64,000 nucleotides of DNA, from assembly GCF_041435495.1 (NCBI RefSeq), contig NZ_CP108644.1, forward strand, positions 6,123,501 through 6,187,500, read 5' to 3'. Source of the stretch: Streptomyces sp. NBC_01116 (GTDB lineage: Bacteria; Actinomycetota; Actinomycetes; Streptomycetales; Streptomycetaceae). Below, piece after piece: positions 54,549 to 63,705 of the stretch. The position numbers were made by a program, and so were the translations under genes. The first letter of the stretch is position 1, and each line of letters opens with the position of its first letter. The notes beneath the pieces were generated by a model. That model saw nothing but the letters and a program-made list of their open reading frames with translations, had not been told where the DNA came from and ran no database searches.

Positions 54549-54590
54549 CAGGGCTTGATCCGTTCCGTGTAGGGAACAGATCAAGCCCTG
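54549..54590 (+). terminator. terminator after phospholipase C
   Basis: CAGGGCTTGATC pairs with GATCAAGCCCTG and an inner GTTCC with GGAAC, giving about 17 bp of stem and a six-base loop. Unusually AT-rich for this genome. Confidence 0.85.
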
Positions 54591-54642
54591 TGACCATGGC
54601 CACGAAACGGACAAAGGATCACGTTCTGCTGACAGAGTGACG

Positions 54643-54659
54643 GTCTCAGGTCATGAGAC
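54643..54659 (+). promoter_or_regulatory. palindrome upstream of MmpL gene
   Basis: GTCTCA-GGTCA-TGAGAC is a perfect six-base inverted repeat, 32 bp before the ATG at 54692, a likely repressor site. No regulator gene is adjacent. Confidence 0.45.
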
Positions 54660-54691
54660 GTTTACGGGCAGATCACGCCATCTGTGGGTAA

Positions 54692-56983
54692 ATGTTCACG
54701 AACCCGCAGGGAGCTCATCCGTTGGCTGCCATCGCCCGCTGGTGCATCAGGCACCGTCTCGTCGCCGTTCTCCTCTGGCTCGCCGCCCTCGGCGGGACCG
54801 CCGCCGCGGCGGGCTTCGCGGGTTCCGCGTACTCCAACGACTACGAGGTCCCCGGCACCGAATCCGGCCGGGCCACCGAACTCCTCTCCCGCGGCTTCAC
54901 CGACCTCGGCGGTGACACCGACACCGTCGTCTGGCACACCACCGGCTCCACGGTCCGGGCCGCCGACGTCGAACAGACCATGACCCGGACGCTCCACGCG
55001 ATCGAGGAGCTGCCGGGAGTCGGCGCGGTCACCGGCCCCTACGGAGGCACCGGCCCCGGCCAGATCAGCGAGGACGGCCACACGGCGTACGCCACGGTCA
55101 CCTTCGACCACCCCGCCGACGAGATCCCCGCCTCCCAGGCCCAGGCCCTCGTCGACACCGCGAAGGGGGCCGAGGCCGACGGGCTCCGGGTCGAACTGGG
55201 CGGCACCGCCGTCGCCCTCACCGAAGCGCCCTCCGTCCACCTCGCCGAGGGCGTCGGCGTCGTCGTCGCGGCCGTCGTGCTCTTCCTCGCCTTCGGCTCG
55301 CTCGCCGCCAGCCTGCTGCCCATCGCCACCGCCCTGGTCTCCGTGGGCACCGCCTACGCGGGCATCGTGCTCCTCGGCCATGTGATGACCGTGGCGGACT
55401 TCGCCCCGATGCTCGGCATGCTCATCGGGCTCGGGGTGGGCATCGACTACGCCCTGTTCATCGTCACCCGGCACCGCAGAGGGCTCCGGCGCGGCATGTC
55501 CGTCGACGAAGCCGCGCAGAACGCCGTCACGACCACCGGCCGCGCCGTCGTCTTCGCCGGGGCCACCGTCTGCATCGCCCTGCTCGGCATGCTGATCCTG
55601 CGGCTCGGCTTCCTCAACGGCGTCGCCATCGCCGCCTCGCTCACCGTCGTCCTCACCGTGCTGGCCTCGGTCACCCTGCTGCCCGCCCTGCTCTCCCTCA
55701 TCGGGATGCGGGCGCTCAGCCGCCGCGAGAGGCGGCAGCTCGCCGAGCACGGGCCGCGGCCCGAACTGCCCACCGGCTTCGCCGCCCGCTGGTCCGCGTT
55801 CGTGGAGCGGCACCCCAAGCTGCTCGGGGGCATCGCGGCCGTCGTCATGCTGGTGCTCGCGCTGCCCGCCCTCGGCCTCCACCTGGGCACCTCCGACCAG
55901 GGCAACAACCCGGCCACCGCCACCACCCGGCAGGCGTACGACCTGATCGCCGACGGCTTCGGGCCCGGCGTCAACGGCCCGCTCACCATCGCCGCCCAGC
56001 TCGACGGCGCGGACGACCGGCTCGCGCTGGACTCCCTGCCCGAGGAGCTGCGCACCACCGAGGGCGTCGCGTCCGTCGGCCCGGTCACGTACAACAGCTC
56101 CGGCGACACCGCCTTCCTCACCGTCGTCCCCGACTCGTCCCCCCAGTCGCAGGAGACCAGCGAGCTGGTCGACCGGATCCGGGACGACGTGCTGCCGCCG
56201 GTGCGGGACGACACCTCGCTGGAGGCCCACGTCGGCGGGGTGACGGCGAGCTACGACGACTTCGCCGAGATCATCGTCGGGAAGCTGCCGCTCTTCGTCG
56301 GGGTCGTCATCTCCCTCGGCTGCCTGCTCCTCCTCCTGGCCTTCCGCTCCATCGGCATCCCGCTCAAGGCCGCCGTGATGAACGTGGCCGCCGTCGCCTC
56401 CTCCTTCGGCGTCGTCGTGGCCGTCTTCCAGTGGGGCTGGGGGAGCGAGCTGCTCGGCCTCGGCAGCGCCGGGCCCATCGAACCCTTCCTGCCCGTGATC
56501 ATGGTCTCGGTCCTCTTCGGCCTCTCCATGGACTACCAGGTCTTCCTGGTCGGCCGGATGTACGAGGAGTGGCTGGAGACCGGCGACAACCGGCGGGCCG
56601 TACGGGTCGGCCTCGCCGAGACCGGCCGGGTCATCAACTCCGCCGCCGTGATCATGATCTCCGTCTTCCTCGCCTTCGTGCTCAGCGGCGACCGCGTCAT
56701 CGCGATGTTCGGCATCGCGCTGGCCACCGCCGTCGCCCTGGACGCCTTCGTCCTGCGCACCCTGCTGGTGCCCGCCCTGATGCACATGCTCGGCGGGGCG
56801 AACTGGTGGCTGCCGGGCTGGCTGGAGAAACGGCTGCCCCGGATCAGCATCGAGCCGCCCGACTGCGTGCCGCTCGGTTCCCGGATCCCGGAGGCACGCG
56901 GTACGGGTGCCGCGGAGGGCGCCGGACCGGTGACGGACCGGCCGGCCGGGAAGGAGCGCGATGTTCGCCGCATCCCTGGGTGA
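54692..56983 (+). CDS. MmpL-family RND transporter
   Basis: 763 residues from ATG 54692; a TTG at 54722 has a better ribosome-binding site (AGGGAGC) and would remove ten residues. Twelve membrane helices in two halves, each with the proton-relay Asp-Tyr pair: GLGVGIDYALFIVTRHR and FGLSMDYQVFLVGRM. Exports lipids, siderophores or drugs in relatives. It overlaps the following acetyltransferase gene by 23 bases. Confidence 0.93.
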   Translation: MFTNPQGAHPLAAIARWCIRHRLVAVLLWLAALGGTAAAAGFAGSAYSNDYEVPGTESGRATELLSRGFTDLGGDTDTVVWHTTGSTVRAADVEQTMTRTLHAIEELPGVGAVTGPYGGTGPGQISEDGHTAYATVTFDHPADEIPASQAQALVDTAKGAEADGLRVELGGTAVALTEAPSVHLAEGVGVVVAAVVLFLAFGSLAASLLPIATALVSVGTAYAGIVLLGHVMTVADFAPMLGMLIGLGVGIDYALFIVTRHRRGLRRGMSVDEAAQNAVTTTGRAVVFAGATVCIALLGMLILRLGFLNGVAIAASLTVVLTVLASVTLLPALLSLIGMRALSRRERRQLAEHGPRPELPTGFAARWSAFVERHPKLLGGIAAVVMLVLALPALGLHLGTSDQGNNPATATTRQAYDLIADGFGPGVNGPLTIAAQLDGADDRLALDSLPEELRTTEGVASVGPVTYNSSGDTAFLTVVPDSSPQSQETSELVDRIRDDVLPPVRDDTSLEAHVGGVTASYDDFAEIIVGKLPLFVGVVISLGCLLLLLAFRSIGIPLKAAVMNVAAVASSFGVVVAVFQWGWGSELLGLGSAGPIEPFLPVIMVSVLFGLSMDYQVFLVGRMYEEWLETGDNRRAVRVGLAETGRVINSAAVIMISVFLAFVLSGDRVIAMFGIALATAVALDAFVLRTLLVPALMHMLGGANWWLPGWLEKRLPRISIEPPDCVPLGSRIPEARGTGAAEGAGPVTDRPAGKERDVRRIPG

Positions 56984-57518
56984 CGACCGGGCGGAGCTGT
57001 GCCCGCTGGAGGTCTGGCAGGCGGAGGAGTTCCTCACCCACATGGACCGGGCCCGGGAGCTGGTCGACTCCTGGATCCCGCTCGCCTCGTTCGTCACCGA
57101 CCCGGACTCGGCGCGCGCCCTGCTGCGGCGGTACGCGGAGAAGCAGGCGGCGGACACCGGGCGGCTGTACGGCATCCGGCTGGACGGCGTCCTCGTCGGC
57201 GGCGTCCTCTTCCGGATCTTCGACACGGAGTCCGGCACCTGCGAGATCGGCGTGTGGCTGGAGCCCGCCGCCCAGGGCCGCGGGCTGATCACCCGCGCCG
57301 CGGAGCGCCTGATCGACTGGGCGGTGCGCGAGCGCGGCATGCACCGGGTGGAGTGGATCGCCTCCGCCGGGAACACCCGGTCGATCGCGGTCGCGAGGCG
57401 GCTCGGCATGACCCGGGACGGGGTGATGCGGCAGAACTACCTCCACCGGGGCGTACGCCACGACTCCGAGGTCTGGTCGGTCCTCGCCCCGGAATGGCGG
57501 GCCCGTACCGGGCGCTGA
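56961..57518 (+). CDS. GNAT acetyltransferase (RimJ/RimL-like)
   Basis: 185 residues from ATG 56961 with AAGGAGCGCG upstream, inside the end of the MmpL gene. The acetyl-CoA loop QGRGLITRAAERLIDWA and the NTRSIAVARRLGMTRDGVMR strand-helix are typical of RimJ/RimL-type enzymes that acetylate protein N-termini or small amines. Coupled to the transporter gene, so it may modify the same substrate. Confidence 0.9.
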   Translation: MFAASLGDDRAELCPLEVWQAEEFLTHMDRARELVDSWIPLASFVTDPDSARALLRRYAEKQAADTGRLYGIRLDGVLVGGVLFRIFDTESGTCEIGVWLEPAAQGRGLITRAAERLIDWAVRERGMHRVEWIASAGNTRSIAVARRLGMTRDGVMRQNYLHRGVRHDSEVWSVLAPEWRARTGR

Positions 57519-57589
57519 GCCCCGGCCCGGGCCCCGCGCGGCCCGCGGCGTTAAGGGGGCTCTCATCCGGGCCCCCTAGCGTGCGGCGC

Positions 57590-58273
57590 ATGAACACCAC
57601 CCCCTCCAAGCCGACGAGCCCGACCACGACCACCCCGCCCGCCGGGACGACCGACCCCGCCGCGGGCACCGCCGACGCGGTCACGGAGGAGGCGACCGCG
57701 AAGGACTCCCTGGTGAAGGACCCGGCGAAGGACCCCGCGGCCAGGGACACCACCGGCACGTCCTCCCACGCGGCGGACTCCGGAACGGCCCCCGGCGACC
57801 TCGCCGGCCAGGCCGAGGACGATGACGACGTCCTGGAGCCCGACCCCTTCGAAGAGGCCCGCCACGGCGTCGGCGCGGGTGCGGCGGCCGTCGTCTCCGC
57901 CGCCCTCGGCATCGTCGCCCTGACCGGCGCGTGGACCGGCCGGGTCGCCGCCGAACGCGAGACGCTCATCGGCCAGATCCAGACCTCCGGCGGCGGCAGC
58001 CCGGCCCAGCAGATCTCCGAGATCTACGGGGACGCCTGGCACACCACCGCCCTGGTCAACGGCGTCTTCGCCGTCCTGGCCCTGCTCGTCGGCGTCTTCG
58101 TCCTGGTCCGCCCCGCCTTCGGCACCCCCTCCGAGCGTCCGCGGCCCACCTGGGTCCGCGCGGTCGCCCTGGCCGGGGTCGCCCTCGGCGCCATCGGCGT
58201 GCTGATCTCCGCGGGCATGTACTTCGACCTCTTCATGGCCCTGCCCACCGCGGGCGCCCCGGCCGGCGGCTGA
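57590..58273 (+). CDS. hypothetical membrane protein with disordered N-terminus
   Basis: 227 residues from ATG 57590. The first ~90 residues are Thr/Pro/Ala/Asp-rich and disordered (many TTTTPPAGTT-like stretches, then an acidic EDDDDVLEPDPFEEA). Three membrane helices follow (AAAVVSAALGIVALTGAW, TTALVNGVFAVLALLVGVFV, AVALAGVALGAIGVLISA). I do not recognise a family. Separate from the acetyltransferase by 71 bp. Confidence 0.7.
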   Translation: MNTTPSKPTSPTTTTPPAGTTDPAAGTADAVTEEATAKDSLVKDPAKDPAARDTTGTSSHAADSGTAPGDLAGQAEDDDDVLEPDPFEEARHGVGAGAAAVVSAALGIVALTGAWTGRVAAERETLIGQIQTSGGGSPAQQISEIYGDAWHTTALVNGVFAVLALLVGVFVLVRPAFGTPSERPRPTWVRAVALAGVALGAIGVLISAGMYFDLFMALPTAGAPAGG

Positions 58274-58345
58274 CCCCGGCCCGACGCCTCGTACGGCGCG
58301 GGGCAGGGGTGTGTCCGGCGGCCCGGCCGCGATCCGCCGGACCCT

Positions 58346-58399
58346 CCCTAAGGCCCCCGCCCACCCCTCGGGCACCCGGGGTCCGGCCCTAAGGCCCCC
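58346..58399. repeat. 13-bp direct repeat
   Basis: CCCTAAGGCCCCC occurs at 58346-58358 and 58387-58399, 41 bp apart, in the 268-bp gap between two hypothetical genes. Possible regulator sites. Confidence 0.5.
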
Positions 58400-58541
58400 A
58401 CCGCCCCGAACATGCGGAACTCGCCCGATGCGGCGCCCCCTCCTGGCCGACGACAGTGGACACACAGCGGACACAGGGCCCCGGCCGACCGGCCGGGCAC
58501 CCCTCCGGTCCGCTGCCACGACCAGGAACCAGGGGCACACC

Positions 58542-58718
58542 ATGTACGACTACGAGCTCTACCGCTCCACCTCCGCCGAGCTGATCCGCCGGGCCGACGC
58601 CGAGCGCGAGATCGGCCGGGCCCGCCTTGTCCGCCGGGCCGCCCGCCGCTCCGGCCGCGGTGATCCCGGAGGGAAGGTGGTGGAGGGCGACCGCACCCGC
58701 TTCGCCCCGGCCGCCTGA
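58542..58718 (+). CDS. small basic hypothetical protein
   Basis: 58 residues from ATG 58542. Sequence MYDYELYRSTSAELIRRADA then Arg-rich (RLVRRAARRSGRG). I have seen short proteins beginning this way in Streptomyces upstream of large LuxR regulators but know no function. It ends two bases before the GTG of the regulator gene, so the two are probably translated together. Confidence 0.65.
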   Translation: MYDYELYRSTSAELIRRADAEREIGRARLVRRAARRSGRGDPGGKVVEGDRTRFAPAA

Positions 58719-58720
58719 CG

Positions 58721-61700
58721 GTGCCCGGGACCGGGAGCACCGCCGCACCGGTCACCGGTCCCGCCGACGCCCCCTCCGGACCGGGCGCGGCGGGAGCGGA
58801 CCGCGCCGGGAGCATGATCACCGTCCGCGAAACGGGTCCCGCCGACTCGTCCGCGTATGCGATGCTCGGCGACGTGGAGACCAGGTCAGTCAGCCCCGTG
58901 TTCGTCGGACGCGCCGAGGAGTTCGCCGCGCTCGCCGAGGCGCTCGCGCGGGCCGCGGCCGGCGAACCGCAGGCGCTCCTGATCGGCGGCGAGGCCGGCG
59001 TCGGCAAGACCCGTCTGGTCGAGCAGTTCGTCATGGCGGCCGAACGGCGCGACGCCGTCGTCGCCGTCGGGTCCTGCGTCGAGATCGGGGCCGACGGGCT
59101 GCCGTTCGCCCCCTTCCCCACCGCTCTGCGCGCCCTGCGCCGGTCCCTGCCCGAGGAGATGGCCGCCGCCTGCGCCGGCCAGGAGGGCGAGCTGGCCCGG
59201 CTCCTGCCCGAACTGGGCGAGGTCCACCGGGACGCGACCGACGAGCACAGCATCGCCCGCCTCTTCGAACTCACCGTACGACTGCTGGAGCGGATCTCCG
59301 CCGACCGCGTGGTCGTCCTCGTCCTGGAGGACCTGCACTGGGCGGACGCCTCCACCCGGCACCTGCTCGCCTATCTCTTCCGCACCCTGGGCAGCGGCCG
59401 CCTCATGGTCGTCGGCACCTACCGCGCCGACGACATCCACCGCCGTCACCCCCTGCGCCCCCTCCTCGCCGAGCTGGACCGGCTGCGCACCGTCACCCGC
59501 GTCGAACTGGCCCGGTTCAGCCACGACGAGGTCGGCCGCCAGCTCGCCGGCATCCTCGCCGAGACCCCCGACGCCGCGCTCGTCGACGAGATCTTCGACC
59601 GCTCCGACGGCAACGCCTTCTTCGTCGAGGAGCTGGCCCGCTCGCTGGAGTGCTGCGGCGACAGCTCCGGCCTGACCGAGTCGCTCCGCGACCTCCTGCT
59701 CGTCCGCGTGGAGGCGCTCCCCGAGCACGCCCAGCGGATCGCCAGACTGGTCGCCGAAGGCGGCTCCTTCGTCGAACACGAACTGCTGGCCACCGTCGCC
59801 GGACTGGGCGAGGTCGACCTCGACGAGGCCCTGCGCGCGGCCGTCGGCGCCAACCTGCTGCAACCCGCGGCCGACAACGACGGCTACCGCTTCCGGCACT
59901 CCCTGGTCCGCGAGGCCGTCAGCGACGACCTGCTCCCCGGAGAGCGCACCCGCGTGAACCGCCGGTACGCCGAAGCGCTGGAGGCCGACCCCTCCCTCGT
60001 CCGGGACGACGAACGGGCCACCCGCCTCGCCAGCTACTGGTACGCCGCCCACGACGCGGCCAAGGCCCTGCCCGCCGTGCTCCGGGCCGCCGTCGAGGCC
60101 CGCCGCCGCTACGCCTACTCCGAGCAGCTGAGGCTGCTGGAACGGGCGATGGAGCTCTGGGACGACGTCCCCGACGCGGTGCTCGCCACGCTGCGCCCGT
60201 TCGACTACGCGGAGGTCTACCCGGCCTCCGGCTGCGACCCGGAGAACACCCCGCTGCGCTACCTGGACGTGATGGCCGAGGCCACCGTCGCCGCCCACTT
60301 CGGCGGCGACCGCAAGCGCGCCCTGGCCATCTCCAAGAAGGCGATGCGGGTCCTGGCGTCCGAGGCCGACCCGCTGCGCGAGGCCTGGTTCTGGGTGCAG
60401 CGCGCCCGCCTGGTGCAAGGGCTCGACAAGGGGGACGGCTGGGAGGAGCTGGCCACCGCGCAGGAGCTGGTGCGCGGACTGCCGCCGTCCCCCGTGCTGG
60501 CCGACGTCCTGACCAACGTGGCCAGTTGGCGGGCGCTCCACCAGCCGGGTCCGCAGGCGCTCGCCGACAGCGACCGCGCGGTGGAGTACGCCCGGCTCGT
60601 CGGCGACGAGTACATCGAGCTGCACGCCCGCCTCACCCGGGGCTGGCTCACCGCGGACGCGGGCGGCGTCGAGGACGGCCTCGCCGAGATGTACGCGGTC
60701 CGGGACCGTGCCGAGAAGCTGCACCTGATGAACCTGCTGGGCCGGGTCAGCGTCAACCTGCCCTCCTCGCTCGAAGCGATGGGCCGGTCGCTGGAGGCCG
60801 TCGCCGCCGCCGACCACGGCATCGAGATCTGCCACAGCCACGGCCTCGCCGACTCCGGGGCCTGGGTGTACGCCAACCAGGCGCAGTCCCTGTTCTCCCT
60901 CGGGCACTGGGGCCAGAGCGAGGCCGCCGCAGCGTCCGCCGCCCGCCTGGCGCTGGCCCCGAAGGCGAAGGGGCTCGCCGCCCTCCGCCGCACCGAACTG
61001 GCCGTCGCGCGCGGGGACCTGGCCGAGGGCGAGGAGCTGCTCGCCCTGGCCCGGACCCACTTCGGCCAGCGCGATCCGCAGCCCCAGCACCTGATCGCCC
61101 CGGTCCGGCACACCATGCTGCTGGCCGCAGCGCAGGGCCGGCTCGCCGAGGCCCGCGCCGCGTTCGAGGAACTGGCCCGCCCCGGCTTCCCGCCCGGCAC
61201 CCAGCGCTACGCCCTGCCGCTGCTCCAGACCGCCGCCATGATCGAGGCGGACGCCCGCGGGCTGCCCGCCGCCGAACCGGGCCGCCCGGAGCTGCTCGCC
61301 CTGATCCGCCGGTGTGCGAAGAGACTCCCGACGCTCGTCCCCGTATGGGCGGCCCACGGCGTCCTCATCGACGCGGAGCTGGCCCGCGCGGAGGGCACGG
61401 ACACCCCCGGCCACTGGGCGCGCGCCGCCGAGGCCTTCGGCCCGCTGGACCGCCCGTACGAACTGGCCCAGATCCACCGCCGCTGGGCGGAGTCCCTGCT
61501 CATCGCCCCCGGCGACCGGTCCACCGCCACGGCCCTGCTGCACCGCGCCCGGGAGGTCGCGAACCGCCTCGGCGCGCGCCCGCTCGCCGAGGCCGTCGAA
61601 CAGCTGGCGGCCCGGGCCCGGATCACCCTGGACGGCTCCGGCGCGGCACCCGGCCCCGACGCCGGGATCCACCCGGCCGTCCTGGCCGCCGTACCCGCCC

Positions 61701-61963
61701 AGGGGAGCCTTGACCGGCCGGCGGCCGACGAACAGGACCCCGCCATCGCCGCCGTGGCGTCCTTCGGGCTGACCCCGCGCGAGCAGGACGTGCACCGGCT
61801 GGTCGCGGCCGGGCACACCAACCGCAGGATCGCCGAGGAGCTGTTCATCTCGCCGAAGACCGCGAGCGTGCACGTCTCCAACATCCTGGCCAAGCTCGGT
61901 GTCTCCAGCCGCGGCGAGGCGGCCGCCCTCGCCCACCGCCTCCGGCTCTACCCGGCCGCGTAG
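58721..61963 (+). CDS. large ATP-binding LuxR-family regulator
   Basis: 1080 residues from GTG 58721; ATG 58814 or 58860 are alternatives that drop a poorly conserved leader. The P-loop IGGEAGVGKTRLVEQF lies at residues ~88-103 and Walker B VLVLEDLHWAD ~30 kDa into the AAA_16 domain. A long TPR-like helical region follows. The C-terminal LuxR helix-turn-helix reads GLTPREQDVHRLVAAGHTNR, IAEELFISPKTASVHV. A LAL-type transcription activator; ligand and targets unknown. Confidence 0.92.
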   Translation: MPGTGSTAAPVTGPADAPSGPGAAGADRAGSMITVRETGPADSSAYAMLGDVETRSVSPVFVGRAEEFAALAEALARAAAGEPQALLIGGEAGVGKTRLVEQFVMAAERRDAVVAVGSCVEIGADGLPFAPFPTALRALRRSLPEEMAAACAGQEGELARLLPELGEVHRDATDEHSIARLFELTVRLLERISADRVVVLVLEDLHWADASTRHLLAYLFRTLGSGRLMVVGTYRADDIHRRHPLRPLLAELDRLRTVTRVELARFSHDEVGRQLAGILAETPDAALVDEIFDRSDGNAFFVEELARSLECCGDSSGLTESLRDLLLVRVEALPEHAQRIARLVAEGGSFVEHELLATVAGLGEVDLDEALRAAVGANLLQPAADNDGYRFRHSLVREAVSDDLLPGERTRVNRRYAEALEADPSLVRDDERATRLASYWYAAHDAAKALPAVLRAAVEARRRYAYSEQLRLLERAMELWDDVPDAVLATLRPFDYAEVYPASGCDPENTPLRYLDVMAEATVAAHFGGDRKRALAISKKAMRVLASEADPLREAWFWVQRARLVQGLDKGDGWEELATAQELVRGLPPSPVLADVLTNVASWRALHQPGPQALADSDRAVEYARLVGDEYIELHARLTRGWLTADAGGVEDGLAEMYAVRDRAEKLHLMNLLGRVSVNLPSSLEAMGRSLEAVAAADHGIEICHSHGLADSGAWVYANQAQSLFSLGHWGQSEAAAASAARLALAPKAKGLAALRRTELAVARGDLAEGEELLALARTHFGQRDPQPQHLIAPVRHTMLLAAAQGRLAEARAAFEELARPGFPPGTQRYALPLLQTAAMIEADARGLPAAEPGRPELLALIRRCAKRLPTLVPVWAAHGVLIDAELARAEGTDTPGHWARAAEAFGPLDRPYELAQIHRRWAESLLIAPGDRSTATALLHRAREVANRLGARPLAEAVEQLAARARITLDGSGAAPGPDAGIHPAVLAAVPAQGSLDRPAADEQDPAIAAVASFGLTPREQDVHRLVAAGHTNRRIAEELFISPKTASVHVSNILAKLGVSSRGEAAALAHRLRLYPAA

Positions 61964-62018
61964 GGCGTGCCAGACGCCGCCGAGCAGGCGGGACTTTCGA
62001 AACACGCCCCACGCGCGG

Positions 62019-62270
62019 CTACGACCCGCGTTTCCTGTCCGCGCGCCCCTCGGGCCCGCTCACCGGCTTCCCGGGTCCCGGCCTGTCCAGGACGGCGTCC
62101 CGCTCGGGCGCGGCCGGGACACGGACGGTCACCTTCCCGGAGGTCAGGTCTATCGGCCCCCGGTTCGGATCGCCGATGCCGAGATCCACCCGGCTCAGCT
62201 CCAGCCGCTTCTGCTCGTCCGAGGTGTGCTTGCGCCCCGGGGCGAACAGCTCCTCGAAGAAATTGAACAC
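62019..62270 (-). CDS. DUF6191 small protein
   Basis: 83 residues from GTG 62270, preferred because GGAGGG lies ten bases upstream; ATG 62291 has none. Product MFNFFEELFAPGRKHTSDEQ, then RLELSRVDLGIGDPNRGPID and LTSGKVTVRVP. This matches a short conserved actinomycete family of unknown function. It is on the minus strand 38 bp behind the sugar dehydrogenase gene and may share its transcript. Confidence 0.75.
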   Translation of the reverse strand: MFNFFEELFAPGRKHTSDEQKRLELSRVDLGIGDPNRGPIDLTSGKVTVRVPAAPERDAVLDRPGPGKPVSGPEGRADRKRGS

Positions 62271-62308
62271 GGGCCGTGCTCCCTCCGACATGCCGCACGG
62301 GCGGTCGG

Positions 62309-63520
62309 CTACTCCACCTCCACCTGGAGGACCCTGTCGTCCCCGGGCTTCCGCGTGCCCCGTCCGTCCGTGTTGCTGGTGACCAGCCACAGGCGGTCGC
62401 TCCCCGCACTCACCACCGTACGCAGGCGGCCGTGCTTCTCGTCCAGGAACGACTGCGGGTCCGCAGAAGGTTCCTGCGCCTTCCCGCCGGACAGGGGAAT
62501 GCGCCAGAGCCGCTCGCCGCGCAGCCCGGCCATCCAGATCGAGCCCTCCGCGTACGCGATCCCGCTGGGGGAGGCCTCCGAGGTCTTCCACTGCGCGACC
62601 GGGTCGATGAACCCGTCCTCGCCCTCCTTGCCCTCCACCTCGGGCCAGCCGTAGTTCCCGCCGGGCTCGATCAGATTCAGCTCGTCCCAGGTGTTCTGGC
62701 CGAACTCGGCGGCCCACAGCCGCTTCTCCTCGTCCCAGGCGAGCCCCTGCACATTGCGGTGCCCGTACGAATACACCACCGAGTCCGCCTCCGGATTGCC
62801 GTGCACCGGCTCGCCGTCGGGGGTCATCCGCAGGATCTTGCCCGCCAGCGACTCCTTGTCCTGGGCCAGCCCGGTGTCCCCGGTCTCGCCGGTGCCCGCG
62901 TACAGCATCCTGTCCGGGCCGAAGGCGATCCGGCCGCCGTTGTGGATGCTGCCCTTGGGGATGCCGCGCAGGATGGTGTCCGGCGCCCCCAGCTGCTGCC
63001 CCGCCGGGCGCTTCTCGTCGTAACTCATGCGGACGATCCGGTTGTCGGACGTGGTGGTGAAGTAGGCGTACACCAACTGGTCCGCGCCGAACGTGGCGGA
63101 CACGGCGAGCCCGAGCAGCCCGCCCTCGCCGGACGGGGACACCCCGGGCACCGAGCCCAGCAGCGTCTGCTTCCCGCTCTCGCCGTCGATCCGGTGGACC
63201 GTTCCCTCGTCGCGCGAGGACACCAGCAGGTCGCCGCCCGGCAGCGCGGCCAGGCCCCAGGGCGACTTCAGGTCCTCGGTCAGCGTCGAGACGACCTTCG
63301 CCGAGCCCTTCGCGGGCGGCGGATCGGCCGACCGGCTCGGGGAGGCCGGGGCAGCGGAGTCCCCCGAGGCGCTCGGGGAACCGGCGGGCCGCCCGGACGA
63401 ACCTCCGTCCCCGTCGCCGGAACACGCGGCGGTCAGCAGCAGGGCGGCCGACGCCAGCACGGCCACCGCCCCCCTGCGCATCGCCGGGGGCTGCACAGGT
63501 CCGAACAGAGCACCTCGCAC
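62309..63520 (-). CDS. lipoprotein PQQ-type sugar dehydrogenase (GSDH family)
   Basis: 403 residues from GTG 63520, which has AAAGGAT upstream; ATG 63481 would shorten the signal peptide. The lipobox LTAAC ends at Cys33, followed by a Gly/Ser/Pro-rich linker of ~40 residues. The six-bladed propeller domain has the family marks LKSPWGLAALPGGDLLVSSR, GEGGLLGLAVS, GRIAFGPDRMLYAGTGETGD and RNVQGLAWDE. Relatives oxidise sugars with PQQ, but many actinobacterial members have no proven activity. Confidence 0.88.
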   Translation of the reverse strand: MRGALFGPVQPPAMRRGAVAVLASAALLLTAACSGDGDGGSSGRPAGSPSASGDSAAPASPSRSADPPPAKGSAKVVSTLTEDLKSPWGLAALPGGDLLVSSRDEGTVHRIDGESGKQTLLGSVPGVSPSGEGGLLGLAVSATFGADQLVYAYFTTTSDNRIVRMSYDEKRPAGQQLGAPDTILRGIPKGSIHNGGRIAFGPDRMLYAGTGETGDTGLAQDKESLAGKILRMTPDGEPVHGNPEADSVVYSYGHRNVQGLAWDEEKRLWAAEFGQNTWDELNLIEPGGNYGWPEVEGKEGEDGFIDPVAQWKTSEASPSGIAYAEGSIWMAGLRGERLWRIPLSGGKAQEPSADPQSFLDEKHGRLRTVVSAGSDRLWLVTSNTDGRGTRKPGDDRVLQVEVE

Positions 63521-63705
63521 GGAACCGATCCTTTCGACGGTTGCCTGACTACCTGTTCCTACACCGCGACCGGCCCAGGAGTTCCCGATGCGCCCATTCT
63601 CCCGCCGCACGACCGGCCGCGCCCAGCCGTACGACGATCGCTTCCGCACCGGCGCGCGCTTCCGCGCCTGCTCCTGCTCCCGCTTCCGCTTCCGCACCGC
63701 GGCGC

